A model generated the notes under the pieces. The model did no database searches. It was not told the DNA's origin and saw only the letters and a program-made list of their open reading frames with translations. The position numbers and the translations under genes are program-made. From Russula earlei (Eukaryota; Basidiomycota; Agaricomycetes; Russulales; Russulaceae), in NCBI GenBank assembly GCA_025769875.1, contig JAGFNK010000260.1:1-64000 (forward strand): a DNA stretch of 64,000 nucleotides, written 5' to 3'. Shown piece by piece: positions 26,065 to 38,985 of this stretch (its first letter is position 1; each line of letters opens with the position of its first letter).

Positions 26065-26873
26065 TTATTCGATCACACCCAGGTGGTCCTCCTTGATCGT
26101 CCCTATTGCGAACTAGATATGGGGAAATGAGCGAAGCAATGAAAAAGAATGGGAGTTACACGCACGATCTCCGTCGCGTCTACCCGTGTGCCTATGATTT
26201 TGATGCGAATTTTCGTATTGTTCTCAATAACCTGTAGCCGGAGGGCGGGAATCGAGGATGGGAAAGGTGGGAAAACGCGCTGATGGAGGGCTGACCTGAT
26301 CTTGGGAGGTGTAGGAGGGTGGGTTCGACTGATGGGTCGAATTTGAGATCAGGGTGGAGGAGCTGAAGAGTGAGGATAAAGGAGCGTGATGATAAAGGTG
26401 AGTGAGTGGGATCCTGGCGTACCTGCTGTGAGACGAAGCAGTTCAGAGGGCCAACCTCTGCAAAAATGCCCATCTGCACGAGAGTGAGTTTTGCGAAGCC
26501 AAGGAGAACGCAAGGGTGATGCGATTGACGCACCCGGGTGACGTTGTGGACGACCCCGTCGACGACCTCGCCCTTGAACGGCTTGAACACGATCGCGCGG
26601 TAACGCGTCACGAACTCGGCTTGGCCGTTGCCCGAGAGGACCATTCCCTTGCCGATGTCTGAGATGGATACGACGGCGATGATGAAGCCGAACTGTCCGG
26701 AGCAGGTGCCCTCGACGTCGGAATAGAGCTTCGACTCGAGGTACTGCTGCATGCGCGGCCCAAAGTAGGATGGGTGCAGCATGATCGTGTGCGTGAGCTC
26801 TTTCTGCGGAGAAGAAGGTTTTTGGGTCGTCAGAGGCGAGTGAGAAAGAGAGGAGAGTTACGATGAAGAACAT
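26065..26873 (-). CDS. RPB7: RNA polymerase II subunit Rpb7, with an apparent one-base frameshift
   Basis: Rpb7 pairs with Rpb4 to form the stalk of RNA polymerase II. Exons on the complement are 26862-26873, 26534-26803, 26423-26473, 26296-26362, 26166-26231 and 26065-26112. They code MFFIKELTHTIMLHPSYFGP, then VEGTCSGQFGFIIAVV, GKGMVLSGNGQAEFVTRY, VTRMGIFAEVGPLNCFVSQQ and, at the end, FAIGTIKEDHLGVIE. Length would be about 170 aa, as usual. The exon 26296-26362 has 67 nt. Its first half reads LLHPDLKFDPS and its second half reads SNPPSYTSQDQ in the next frame, both family-like. One extra base near 26330 is therefore implied. An alternative acceptor inside the exon keeps frame but drops 11-13 conserved residues. 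Confidence 0.88.
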
Positions 26874-26994
26874 CGTCCGTGTTCACGACGTCGTTGGTCG
26901 TGGTTCGCCGTCGCCGTCCCGTGGTGGGCGGGGATGCGCGCATGAGGATGACCTAAGACGACACCCCGTTCACTCTCTCCGCCGCCGACGGACT
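26874..26994. promoter_or_regulatory. Short shared promoter between RPB7 and HSP78
   Basis: Only 121 bp separate the divergent start codons, so both 5' UTRs and core promoters must fit here. It includes a GC-rich stretch around 26910-26940 but no box I can assign with confidence. Confidence 0.6.
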
Positions 26995-29900
26995 ATGCTT
27001 CACGGCCTCGCGTCAAGAACAGTCAGAATACATCCAGTACACCCAAGCTACTCTCGCCTATGGCCCGTCAACGCACTCCGTCGTCCGGCAATAGGTTGCG
27101 TTAGCTATGCGCCCCCCAGTCTGTCCGTTCGTCATTATGCACAGACCCCACCGGGCGGGCAGGGGGGAAGTGGGGGTATTCCGGGGTTCAAATTTCCTAT
27201 GCAACAGGAGTATGCGAAAGGGAACGCTCTCAAGGAGTTCGTACGTGCACCAGCGTTTCGATGATAACTCACTCTTCACGCGCGCTACCGTAGAGTATCG
27301 ACCTGACCGAGTTGGCGAAGGCCGGGAAGCTTGACCCCGTTATTGGAAGAGACGAAGGAAAGCGGTTATCATGCAGCAGTTCTTGTCTTGTTTTCCATGG
27401 ACTTATCAATCTCTGCAGAGATTCGGCGTACCATCCAAAGTATGCGATATCTGCGACCATTTGACTCGGTCACCGGCTGATCCGGTTTTTCCCAAGTCCT
27501 ATCTCGGAGAACAAAGTCGAATCCCGTGGTGCGTACTTGAAATATCCTGCCAGCCATACATTGAAGTTGGGTCTCCCAGCTCATCGGACCACCGGGCGTA
27601 GGAAAAACTGCTATTTTGGAGGGACTTGCAAGCCGCATTATCGCAAAGGAAGTTCCAGAGGTATGCCTCCCTTCGTTTGAGCTGTATGGCCCTGCTGAAC
27701 CTGTTTTAGTCCTTGCACAACAAGCGTGTTCTCTCCATCGATCTTTCAGCCATCTTAGCCGGTTCTGGCATTCGGGGCCAGTTTGAGGAGAAGTTCAAGG
27801 CTTTAATTCGAGATATCGAAGATGAGGTTCGAGTACTGCTCCATACCATGTCCGATTGCTGACTTCTGTCAAGGCTGGTGGTGTTATATGTTTCATCGAC
27901 GAAGTCCGTACGTAATTTGTATCTATTCTCCGCTCATCGAATGGATCCCCTGTTGAAACCTCCAGACACACTTTTCAACCTGGGAAAGACCGAGGGTAGC
28001 ATCGACGGTGGACAGATGATCAAGCCCGCTTTGGCTCGAGGACTCCAACTTGTGGGCGCCACAACACGTATGCCTCCTCACCTCATGATGTCTTTAACAA
28101 GGCACACGCCAACTTTTGATGCCGTTTCAGCGGACGAGTACAGAAAGACAATTAGTAAAGACGCAGCCCTCGAGCGTCGCTTCCAACCAGTGACAATCGA
28201 GGAGCCCACCGTTGAATCTACGACCTCTATCCTTGCGCGGGCTCAAACCCCGCTACGAGGTCTGTTTGCACAGCTGTCCATTCCCCCATGTGCCCACCTC
28301 TCACCTCACCTGTACAGGTTCATCACGGGGTTGAGATTTCCGATGGCGCGCTAGTCACCGGTTTGTGTTCCGTCACATCGGCATCGCCGGTTCTTAAATC
28401 AAACACGTCACGTATCAGCCGCCGTATATGCCGCTCGCTACATCTCCGATCGCTTCCTTCCTGACAAAGCGATTGATCTGGTCGATGAAGCCGCGTCCTC
28501 GCTGCGCCTTGCGCAGGAATCAAAACCCGACGCCCTCGAGCAGCTTGATCGTGCAGTTATGACGATGCAGATAGAGCTTACCAGTCTTCGAAACGAGTCA
28601 GATCCGCTCAGCACCGAGCGGCGCTCGGCGCTCGAACAGGCACTGGAGCGTGCTCGTAAAGAGACGGCCACACTCGAGGAACGGTGGAAAGCCGGTACAT
28701 GATTCTGGATGTGGTGTGCATCCTCCGGTCTTACCTGATATATGCGGACAGAGCGCGAGCGGCTACAACGTAACAAAGACCGGAAGCGACGCCTTGAAGA
28801 GGCCAAGCACGAACTGGAGGTCGCGCAGCGCAAGGGTGATTATGAAGTCGCGTCGCGCTTGCGTTACGCCACAATTCCCGAACTCGAACGCGAGATTCCC
28901 TCAGAGGGCAATGGCGAGAGTGTTATGCTCAGCGAGCGCGTCACATCAGATGATATTGCCCGCGTGGTAGCAGCGCGCGACGGGCATTCCTGTGCAGAGC
29001 CTGCTGAAAGGCGAGCGTGAGCGGGTCGTCCACGTAGGTGTTCTCTAGTCGCCTTACCTGTTTATGATGGTAAGGCTGTATGAATGAGTTGCGGCTAATC
29101 ATATGACAGATGGAAGACGCTTTGAAGGCCCGCGTCGTTGGACAAGACCTTGTTGTACGCGCTGTCAGCGATGCGGTGCGCATTTCGAGGGCTGGGTTGC
29201 AGGCCCCTACACGGCCTGTGGCCTCATTTCTATTCCTGGGCCCGACGGGCGTTGGCAAAGTGTGCAAGGGTGGTGACCCCGTTTTAGTCAATGACTGATT
29301 GAAATTCACTAGACAGAGCTATGCAAAGCCCTCGCTGGGTTTCTGTTCAATGACGAGCAAAGGGCGCTGTGGGTCCCTTGGATTTCTTCTTCGATGCCGA
29401 GCTGATTTAAATCGTAGAATTAACATTAACATGTCGGAAGTAAGATCTTCTACATGATTTCTGTGATGTCAATGTTCTTGAGGTCCTACACAGTACCATG
29501 ATCGTCACACAATGTCGCGTTTGATTGGAGCAGCTCCTGGATATGTTGGCTTTGAGGAAGGCGGTATGTGTCTTGGTGTTTGTTGACAAGTCTGTGGTTC
29601 ATATCCAAATCTAGGCCAATTAACCGAGGCCGTTCGGCGGAAACCCTACGGTGTGTTTCCTGCAATTATGAGTTTAAGGATTCATCCCATACTCCATCCA
29701 GCCGTCGTTCTTCTGGATGAGCTCGAAAAAGCGCATAAGGTAGGAGATATATCCACCCCAAAGAGATTTGCCTGAATAAGCACCATTTGTAGGATGTCAC
29801 CATGATACTCCTTCAGATTCTCGACGAGGGTACCATAACAGACAGTCAGGGTAGAAAAGTTGACTTCAGGGTGCGTTTCATTCCCTATTTTCCGTCTCAT

Positions 29901-30540
29901 GTCTTCAATTCCTCACGTCCAGAACACCATTATTTGCCTGACGAGCAACATCGGTACCCTTGGATTTGTCGTCCCGAATTCTTTGCTCAACGTTCCTTAG
30001 GTAGCGATATCCTCGCGCACCCGACATCCTCAGACAGCTCCGGCATTATCACACCCGAGGCGCGCGCAGAAGTGTTGGAACGAGTTACTGAGCAGTTCCC
30101 GCCAGAACTTCTGAACCGCCTCGACTCGATGCTTGTTTTCAACCGGCTTGCCCATGAGTCTATCTTGCGCGTAGTAGACCTCCGCCTCAACGACGTGGCC
30201 GCACGCCTTGCGCAACGGCGCATCAAACTCGACGTGGACGATGCCGCACGTGCGTGGCTGGCGGAAAAGGGATTTTCTGATGTGTATGGTGCGCGCGCGA
30301 TCGCTCGCGTTGTGCGCACCTCGGTGCTGTTCCCGCTGGCGCAGAAGCTGCTCATGGGCACGATACGGTAAGCTGCGTTCCCCGTGTACACGCGTCCTTT
30401 TGAGGTGATGGACGACCCCCTTTCTCAGTGACGGGGACGTCGTGGAGATACGTGTTGGTGCGGATGGGAAGATGTTGCACATTCGTGATAATCACGCCGC
30501 GGACGATCGCATTGTTTCGCCTGCGATCCAGGAGCATTAA
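26995..30540 (+). CDS. HSP78: Mitochondrial ClpB-type disaggregase Hsp78
   Basis: Hexameric AAA+ chaperone of the mitochondrial matrix that pulls apart aggregated proteins with Hsp70. The N-terminal presequence ([21 protein letters not shown]) is followed by a Gly-rich linker and direct entry into AAA1, so the ClpB N-domain is absent, as in Hsp78. AAA1 has Walker [10 protein letters not shown] and Walker B CFIDEVH. The middle coiled-coil runs from [13 protein letters not shown] to [19 protein letters not shown]2 has [30 protein letters not shown], Walker [12 protein letters not shown], and the C-terminal YGARAIARV arginine segment. About a dozen short introns are visible. Two split the nucleotide motifs (for example GVGK/TELCK). 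The reading frame is intact. Confidence 0.95.
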
Positions 30541-30917
30541 CCCCCCCACTCATATTCATTGTATATAATCATATCAAAAAGTTTGCTCAAACTTTTGACC
30601 GAGGGTTTACCGGGATCGATTTTTTGTAGTGTTGCTCGGCTCGGATGACGTTCATCTAAATGGTGACGTGGTTGGCCGCGTGGGTGGAAAAAGTGGCACG
30701 CGGGACAGCCTTTCAAGAGCGGCCAACACATCCCTCATAGTTCCTTTCCCTCTCGTAGCGGAGGAACTTGCATCATACCGGTGATGGCGCTAGGATATAA
30801 CCTCAAGTTGCCGAATTGACTTGTGCCGGGTGTTCAATAATTCCCTTCAGCGCGTGCCAGCGTCACCCTTTAACACCCCCATCACCGAACGAGCGACTCG
30901 GATCAACTACACCCCCC
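30541..30917. other. Intergenic region
   Basis: 3' UTR of HSP78 and promoter of the next gene. A CT/C-rich stretch precedes the start at 30918. No other feature seen. Confidence 0.6.
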
Positions 30918-33900
30918 ATGTCGCCATCGCACAAAGCTGCTGCATGGGGCCCTATCCGCTCTCTCCTGTGTCTTTCTCCACTATTCATCTTTCTCCCATG
31001 GTTTGCCGTTCGCGAACTCTATGGTAACGGCACACCTCATCTTCACTTCAGTCCCCGTTACCTACTCATTCCTTTCTTTGCAGCTCTCCCGGAGCCTGCG
31101 GCCGAACTGTGATTACGTGTCCCCTCGGCTGTGCATGCCCCATCCTGACGACGCTCTTTTAGTTTCGATCCAGAAAGTGGCCTTCCCCAGATCTCGGAAA
31201 CTCAAATTCTCGCATACGTTCGACACCTTTCCAAAGACATTGGATATCGTACTGTCGGGACCTTTGAACATGCTCTCGCTGATAAATGGATGGTCGAAAA
31301 GGCATATGGAATACAAAGGGAGTGCGAGCAATTGGTGCGCATGGATCCAAGGCGAAACCTTGAGTGTGAAGTGTGGCACCAACGCGGCAGCGGCAGTCAT
31401 CGGTGCGTAGTACCCACTGGTTCCACTCGTGCTGTATTCATCTGTATGATTTCCTAGGTTCGACATGATGGGAAAAAGGCTGTACAAAACCTACGTCGAC
31501 CTCACGAACATCATCATTCGCGTGTCCGATGGCACGTCCGAGGGCAAAAAGCATGCCGTACTGGTGAACGCACATCTCGATAGTACATTGCCTAGTCCAG
31601 GTGCAGCTGATGACGCACTTGCAGTCGGCGTCATGCTCGAATGTATACGCGTGCTCACACACACCCCTGCATGGACGCCCAGCCACGCTATTGTCTTCTG
31701 TAAGCGCCCCGATCAATGTTTTCTTGCCTAGCTGAGCCAATGCAGTGTTCAATAACGCAGAAGAGTCGCTTCAGGACGCCTCGCATCTCTTCTCAACACA
31801 GCATCCTATAGCCTCCACGTGCGTCCTTGCAGAGCTTCTTCTTAAAACCCCTATATCTACTCCTCTAGTATACGCGCATTTATCAACTTGGAAGGTGGGT
31901 TGTGGACTCTATTCACCACTGTTTCTCAATCTTTGCTTTAGCTGCCGGGAACAGTGGAGGCGAATTGCTGTTCCAGGCAACCTCCGAAGAGATGATTCGG
32001 GCGTATTCCAAAGTCCCAAGGCACGCCAGGTTTTTTTGGCCGTAGTTCTAGCCGTTGATGTTGTTCAGACCCTTTGGGGCCGTCGTCGCGAATGAGGTCT
32101 TCAGCTCTGGGGTATTGCTTTCTGAGTACGTTACGACAGAGGTTTTTGGGCCAGTGCTTGGGATGGCTGACTCAAGTTCAGCACCGACTTCCGTCAATTT
32201 GAACAATATCTCAATGTCACGGGGCTTGACGTATGTTGTACTGCTCCTCTCACCTTCTCTCTAATGACCATATGACTCAGATGGCCATAATCGGCAACAG
32301 CTATGTATATCACACGCGCCAGGTGCGACTTAGCTACAGGTTATGGTTCTTTATTACTGAGGATTTGCCGAAAGGATGTGGTCGAAAATATTCAGCCTGG
32401 AGTAGCCCAGGTAAGCCTACTCTTCCTCCCTCCCGGTGTCGCTACTGAATACCCGTAGCGTATGGCCGAGAATACTCTCGCAATTTTGAGATATCTGTCC
32501 TCAGACGTGTCTCCTTTGCCCTCGCTGACGACTGGCTACATGCGCCCCACTACAGTGTTCTTCACGGAATTTGGCCGCTTCGTGCAATATCAGTTTTCAA
32601 CCGCTCGCCTCATGTATGGCACGCTGTTCTGTCTCTCCCTCACAATGGCTTGGTCCGTCCATCGTGACAGACAACTTCCCTTCGGGTCAGTCGACTTCTG
32701 GGCGGCGCAACGGACTGGCTCCCGTGTTCTTCTCGTAGCCTTTGGTGGAGCATTAATTGGCGCAAATGGGCTTGCAGTCATAATGCACCGTGTCCTTGTC
32801 CGTAACATGAGTTGGTTTGCGTCTGAGCATTCCCCTTTGATTCTATATGGTCCGGCTGCATTAGCAGGTTTGTTGCTCGTCTATCTGCTTATCCCATTCT
32901 TAGTGTGTCCGCTAGGCATGCTCTCGATTCAGATGGTCTTTCCCGACGTGGCAGAGCGTCACGTACTCACCGCTCTTTTGTTGATGCAATCAAGCGGCGC
33001 GCTAGCGTTACAGCTGCTTGGGATTGGTTCGGCTTACATTTTATTCATCAACTCAGTGCCGTTATTCGTCGCACTATTGTTTGACGCGCTTCTGAATCCC
33101 GGTGCCATCGTTAGTCTGTGGGTGTACGCGCTGGGGTCGGTTATGCCTCTCCTGACCGGCACAAAAATGGCTTGCACCGTCCTTGACGTGTTTGTCCCAC
33201 TTGTATGGCCTCGTTCTTGTTCCCAATTTTTACATAAAAGTTAATCTACACTTAGACTGGACGCATAGGTGCAGATGCACCTGCCGAGCATATCATTGCA
33301 ACCATCGTCACAAGCGTATTATCTCTCACCGCGCCGCTCGTTACGGCATTCTCGCAGCGTTTTTCGCGAACCATACGCTTGAGAGCAATCATGATATTGA
33401 ACATCGCAATCTTTGTTGTAATCGCAGCATTTGCACTTCGTTCACCCTTCGACGAACGACATCAGCGTCGCCTATTCGTCCTAAATTCCGATAATGTGGG
33501 TTCACTGCGCACCACGTGGCAACCACCCCTGGCTAACATCCAAATGCATTCGGTAGATCACTTCTCACGAGCGATACCTTCATATTGGGGTTGCTGATGG
33601 TGCGCCTGGATTTGAACAACTGGCCAATGACATTGCCGCCGACTTTGGTACGGTCGGTAGGCAGGTCGTTCACGAAGTTATGCACGACTGGAATGGAGAC
33701 TGGGATATCATATATCCGTTTTCCGCCGTGAGTCGTGTTCATCTTGAAGTCGTGGCTTTCGTATCCTGACTGAGATTGCCATGCCAGTTCATGTCTTCGT
33801 ACAAGATACCGCTTCCCATAGAGTCCGGATCCGTTTCTCCCTTTACAGATGGCGATCGTGATTTTAAAGTTGAAGCCGTAAACGTTACAGACGACGTGTT

Positions 33901-34348
33901 GGCGGGTACGCGTAGCCTGACCTTACAAATAACTCATCCCGGGCTTATCTGGACGGGTAAGTAATTGTCATGTTGACTCTTCCACTGAATGAAAGCGGTC
34001 CACCCAGTGATTGCCTTTGACGCGCACGTTCTACAATGGACGCTCGACGACGCACCACCAAACGAGCACACGCGACACCACATCAAAGAAGCCTCGTACT
34101 TTAGCGTTGACCGCTGGTCGCTCGACCTCGTTCTGAAGGGTAATGCACCTCTAGCGATCAATTTTATCGGTATCGATGAGGCAGCAATGTGGCCCGCCAA
34201 AAAGGCAGCCGCCGGGGCTCCCGGGACAGAGAAACAACACCCAGCTATGGTTTTGTTTGAGCACCTCGATGACTGGTTGATGCGCAAGACACACAGCCGG
34301 GTCGACGTGATGCTCCTCGCCGCAGTCGGCGGCATTGTAACGGTTTGA
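30918..34348 (+). CDS. Vacuolar membrane M28 metalloprotease (PFF1 / ER metallopeptidase 1-like)
   Basis: Multi-exon gene whose product starts MSPSHKAAAWGPIRSLL with an N-terminal membrane anchor (LLCLSPLFIFLPWFAV). A zinc aminopeptidase domain of family M28 follows. Metal-site residues are visible in VNAHLDST (His), GAADDALAVG (Asp), FNNAEES (Glu-Glu) and YHTRQDVVEN (His). Conserved lead-in segments include ETQILAYVRHLS-DIGYRTVGT. After about residue 380 come at least eight hydrophobic helices (32440-33470), then a lumenal C-terminal domain ending VDVMLLAAVGGIVTV. This layout is that of fungal PFF1 and animal ERMP1. The physiological substrate is not known from sequence. All zinc residues are present, so activity is expected. 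Confidence 0.92.
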
Positions 34349-35015
34349 CGAACAGCTTGTGTTTAGAATTTAGATGTAGATTACTGCACACTATTGCTGT
34401 GATGACTCCAATATAGACGACCAAGAAAGTTTGCAAGCTTTATACGGACTCTGCCTGATGACTTCGGTACCATCTTCCTGTCTCAGCGTTGAGTCGTGAA
34501 AGCCTAGCTTGAACAAGCGTCATAAACGGAGGGATAAGATCGAGAGCAACCCTCTTTCTTCTATTCCTACCCGCTTCCTTCTCTCCTCCCCATCTCTTGC
34601 CGTCCATGCCCCCTCAATGGTAAAACATCCAGATCATGATCGCCGTTTTACGATAGGTACCAGCGGACAGCCTCGTCCCAATTACGCCCACGAGACTCAC
34701 ACTTGACTCACCTGATATCTCTGGACACCGAGACCAGCAGAAACTTGAAATTGTTAATAATGTAACGCCAGTGACGCCGAGATTTCGACATTTCTATCGA
34801 GCGCCTTTCTCGTCACCCATCACACGGGTGTCCTTGTCACGCTTAGTTGGCAATCAATGACCACATGACTGCACGCTTGGGAGGGGGCTGTGTCAGATTC
34901 TGCATGCCATCTACAAACAGGAGTACTGTGCTTACCATCTTAGAAACAGATCACAACCCTCATGGTTATAGGCAGCAGCCCTAGTCACTGACATGGAAGA
35001 TTTCTGCTAGGGGTG
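34349..35015. other. Intergenic region
   Basis: No gene or RNA seen. Only short chance frames (for example 34509-34706). Confidence 0.6.
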
Positions 35016-35896
35016 ATGGTGGTGATAGGGAATAGGGTAGTGTGCTGTCACCGGTGTCGAAACCGCTTGGAGCCGAGCCTGAGCGATATCTCCAAACCGT
35101 TGCTCGCAGCTCGAGATGACCGGACATCATCGGCCTCGGTTACACGTGGCGGCATGGGCACACCGGTCCCCAGTGATTTGCGGCGTAGACCATCATCAGC
35201 ACCGCAGCTGGAAAGGTGGCTAAACGATCCAGATGGGCCTACTCGTACTTTTAAATTTAGGGTGGAGCGCATGCTGTCGAATCTGCTCGAGATAGCCTGC
35301 GACAAGGCTTTGGACATGGCCTTTATGGCTTTTTCCAAGTTTCGCCGGCAGAGTTCGTCTTCATTGGTGCGTGGTCGTTATTTGAACATATTGGCCTCCA
35401 CCTCATGCATCTTTTTTCATTCATAGGCATCATGCTTTACACGTTGCACGAAGATGGCGGGGACTTCCGCGACAGAGAGAGAGCCGCTGCGATTCCTCAT
35501 TTGCGAACTGAATTGCGGCAGGTGCACAAGGACATACGACTGAATACGCGGGTTTGCAAACATAGCTGGGCCATCATCAATGCTGTGCATGAGCGCAAGG
35601 TGAATCTTAGTTTGTCCTCTATGACGCAAAGGGTAGCTCCAAAGCCCGTTGCTTCGGGCAAAAACGCCAAGCGCAAAAAACGCGCTCACAGCGACGATGG
35701 CAGCGGAAATGAAAAGAGACAATCTTCGCCTCAGGCCTCTCAAACAAAAAGACAAGGACCACTGTCATGCTCTAAAGGAAGGTCCGGTCTCATACCTATC
35801 ACCATCTCTCCGGAACCGAGCCACTACGATAACGCAATTGACGTCGCATTACGCCCACGAATTATCCGTCCCGTCAAACCACGCGCTAACTCGTAA
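35016..35896 (+). CDS. Unrecognised protein, possibly nuclear
   Basis: Two open stretches that probably belong together: 35016-35370 (from MVVIGNRVV through KFRVERMLSNLLEIACDKAL to KFRRQSSSS) and about 35428-35896 (from IMLYTLHEDGGDFRDRERA to VKPRANS). The connecting intron needs a weak donor (C-GTGGTC near 35373) with acceptor TTCATAG. With the stronger GTGCGT donor the frame breaks. The C-terminal part has a basic cluster (KNAKRKKRAHSDD) like a nuclear localisation signal. No family recognised. Composition looks protein-like, but function and even expression are uncertain. Confidence 0.4.
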
Positions 35897-38500
35897 CGCC
35901 ACTGCTAGTAGGAACAACAACAATGAAAAAAAACAATCCCAGTCACTGGGATTGTTATTCATCGCCGTCCAGCTGCGCCTCGCGCCCTCTCGCCCTTCCA
36001 AGACTGTCCCTCAAGCATCGTCCTCGCGTCCGCCACACGTCTACGCACGGACCCGTTTGACGCGTTCGTCATCGTCACCATCGCCTTACCCGAGGGCTCG
36101 CCGCCCACAGCGCCTCGCCCATCGTCATTGCCGCGCTATTCGAGGGCTCGCTGCCCATAGCGTCTCGCCCCCGGCGTCATCGCCGCACCGCCTCGCGCTC
36201 GCGGATTCGCAGTAGGAAGAACAGGACTGAATCTTTCATCAGTCTTTTCGCGTCCTCGTTACAATAACCCTCTCGCGTGCGTAAGAACACCTCGACTCCC
36301 TCAAGTTCGCCCTCTTCTCCCTCAAGAACACACGCGCACACGGGCACTCCCTTACACGCGCCGCCGACATATCTGAGCGTTCGCGTCCGGGGCACGACAA
36401 CTGTTTGCTCTCTGTCCCTCTTCGCTCGCACCCGCCCTCGGATCAAGCCCCATGGACTCCGCGTGCCCCGAACAGGCGCGCTACACTACTCAGACCAATA
36501 CATTGTCTCCTCATCCTCAATGTAGTAGCCAGGGTTCATCCCACAAAAATTCTTCAACATCTGACTCCTCAAGGTCTCCCGAGTCCCCTCTGGCTCCCGC
36601 ATCGTCCAGCTCTTGGTCGCTAGTTTCCTCTGCTTCCGATATCGATGACGGTGCAGGTTCCAGCTGGTCCTGCTCTTATGTGGGACGTCTAGGCGTGTAT
36701 GACAGTGCGCACATGTGTCCCATACACCGGAAAGTGTCCCCAGGCTTCATACAAGTTACTAGCACTCTTCATTCTGCTGTGCTGCGCTTGGCATCTCAAC
36801 ACCTTTAATCATGACCTCGCACGAGTTCCCGCTTGTGTCAAAACGACATCGTTCACGAGTTGATGAGGGAGGAGGTATAGTGGATGCCATGTGATGTGTA
36901 TGCCCTGGTCTACAGTTCCATCATCACCATAAATCTGACTGGATTGCACGTGGTTGCGCTGCTTTCCAGTAGTGAATTAAGTATTATGGAGTCTTTATGT
37001 TCTGGAGAGCATGATGAGGTATGGTAAGAGCATGGATCATACATGTGGAATGAGTGAAGTGCAGTGTACAACATGGTACGCTGCGGGAGGAAGCGATCTA
37101 AGACTGAGGAAAGGGATTACGAGCAACCAACGCTGACTGAGCATTGCACATTGACATATAGGCCACCAAGGCTTACATGTACTTGAGCAAAAAGGAAGTT
37201 TGAGAGGGAAGCGCAGATACGACGATGAAAAACGACAGGGAACGACAAGTGTTGTCCATGCAAAGTTGATAAATTAAGGTTTGATGATTACCCCAAATGA
37301 TCAAAGCCGGGGCTTGACGGCCCGGGTTTGGCCCTTCACTTTGGCCCGGCTCGGCCCGGCTCACGGCCTGAAGCCGGGCCGGGCACATCCTACCCTACAG
37401 AAACGTTTCTCCCTCTCCAAAAGCCAGCTACCTCAGTGTCAGCGTTGCGGTCCGTAGAGTCTCACAACCGTCTTATCGTACTGAATCAGGCCCACTTCCA
37501 GGCGCAGCACTGGGCGTTTGGGTTCCTGTTGGGGTTTCCGGTGACCATATCAATCCCGTTATCTCTAATTGGTAGGTGACGCTCTGCGTGGCTATCATCC
37601 GCGGGAGCTCATTGTTCAAGGGGGTCACCTACATTTCCTCACATTCGAGGGCGGAAACGGTCAGCATACGCTCCACAAAGTGCTGGGCTCTTCTCCACCT
37701 ACCCACTTGGTTTTTCCTCTTTCTCTCGCCCGTGTTTCTGACAAGGTAAGCAGCTCACCTACACGTCACCGACACGCCGCTTTTTAGACGAGGTGAGAAC
37801 TGCCTCCAACTTATACAGGCGACACGCGGTGTTGAACGTTCCCGTTTGCCATCTCTCTAGTTTATTGGCACATTTACTGTACTTTTTGTGGTATTTACCA
37901 TCTCCGATAGCCAACAACGGTCTGTCATTGCCGTCGGTCGCTTTCCGCTCAGCGACGGTCCTCTTCTCTGGCGCTTACCACTTTGGGCGGCCGTTCCCTC
38001 GATCATTTACACAGCGTCTCTCCTATGAAGACGACCTCGATTCCACTGGCACGATCCTCAAATCGCAATTTGACAAAAGTCCCCTTCATCAAGTCCAGTT
38101 ATATACCATCCAACTCGGATAGCACTGGCACGTGCCGAAGCGCAGAAAGCCAATCACTTTCCCAGGGATGCGTTTCCTTCCGTTCCACGCTATCCACGCA
38201 GCCTTGCACTGCAGAATCCTGGGGTTGGGCATTAGCACCAGCATGTTCCAATCTCGCTCATCTATCAATCTTCCCTCGTCAGGTCTTGCCCGCTGCTCCC
38301 ACCAACCAAATTGAAGTCCATTGGGAGAATTTGCCTCAGCCAGTCGGAAATGTCGGTAGGCAGGGAAGGATATACGTAAGATCAGCACCGCCTCGACCTG
38401 GCCTATAATGTCATGGTGATTTATGGCCTCTATCACTACGTGTCAGTAACGTCTATCTAACTGAGGCTGAACCCCTTTTCACCAATGACTCTGTGGTATT
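35897..38500. other. Sparse region with short frames and repeats
   Basis: No gene I can defend. 35932-35956 is a perfect 12-bp palindrome with a 1-nt spacer. 36020-36200 is a CT/GC-rich stretch with repeated GCTCGCCGCCCA-like units. An ATG frame at 36452-36808 is Ser-rich with no family signal. 37305-37390 is a very GC-rich run of GGCCCGG-like units with internal symmetry. A minus-strand open frame at 38089-38436 has a balanced composition (FGWWEQRARP) but no ATG, and may be a gene relic. Confidence 0.5.
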
Positions 38501-38711
38501 AGGACTCTGCAGTTGAATACATGTTCCCCGATATGGAACATGCCCAAGATGTCATGTGCAAGCACGACCCAATGTTCCAGTGCGTACCAACTCATGTTTT
38601 CTACATACATGTCCAACTCGGGTCGGACATTTTGCCATAGGACATGTCCATTTTGGCTACGTTCCTTATCATGTCCCACCAGTCCCTGCCCAAGCGGTGG
38701 TCCATGATCCC

Positions 38712-38753
38712 AGATCCCTGCTCCCAGATCCCTGCTCCCAAATCCCTGCTCCC
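38712..38753 (+). repeat. 14-bp tandem repeat (three units)
   Basis: Three consecutive units of AGATCCCTGCTCCC. The third begins AA instead of AG. It lies in a region with no assigned gene. Confidence 0.85.
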
Positions 38754-38985
38754 ATCCAACCAGCAGCAGGGAATCTTCGGCGATTCGCTGGTCAGCATGA
38801 AACCCGGAGTTCGCTCGTCGTTGTAAGGTAGTGATCATACTCGAAGTGGCTGATGTTTGAGATGGATCTTTTTGGACGTCATGACCCTCAGCTCTGATGG
38901 TACGGTATCGATGTATGAGTCAATCGGGTACATGTGTACTTGTTGCTTTCTGGATGTTTCGTCGGTTCCCGTTCGATAACAACGC

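Noticed and set aside
26192..26782. Single 196-codon minus-strand frame over RPB7
   Set aside because: It includes intron sequence. Conserved ends (VIENNTKIRIK, FAIGTIKEDHLG) lie in other frames.
36452..36808. Plus-strand ATG frame of 118 codons
   Set aside because: Ser-rich low-complexity product in a sparse region, no family signal.
38089..38436. Minus-strand open frame of 115 codons with balanced composition
   Set aside because: No ATG, no splice support and no recognised family. Mentioned only in the region note.
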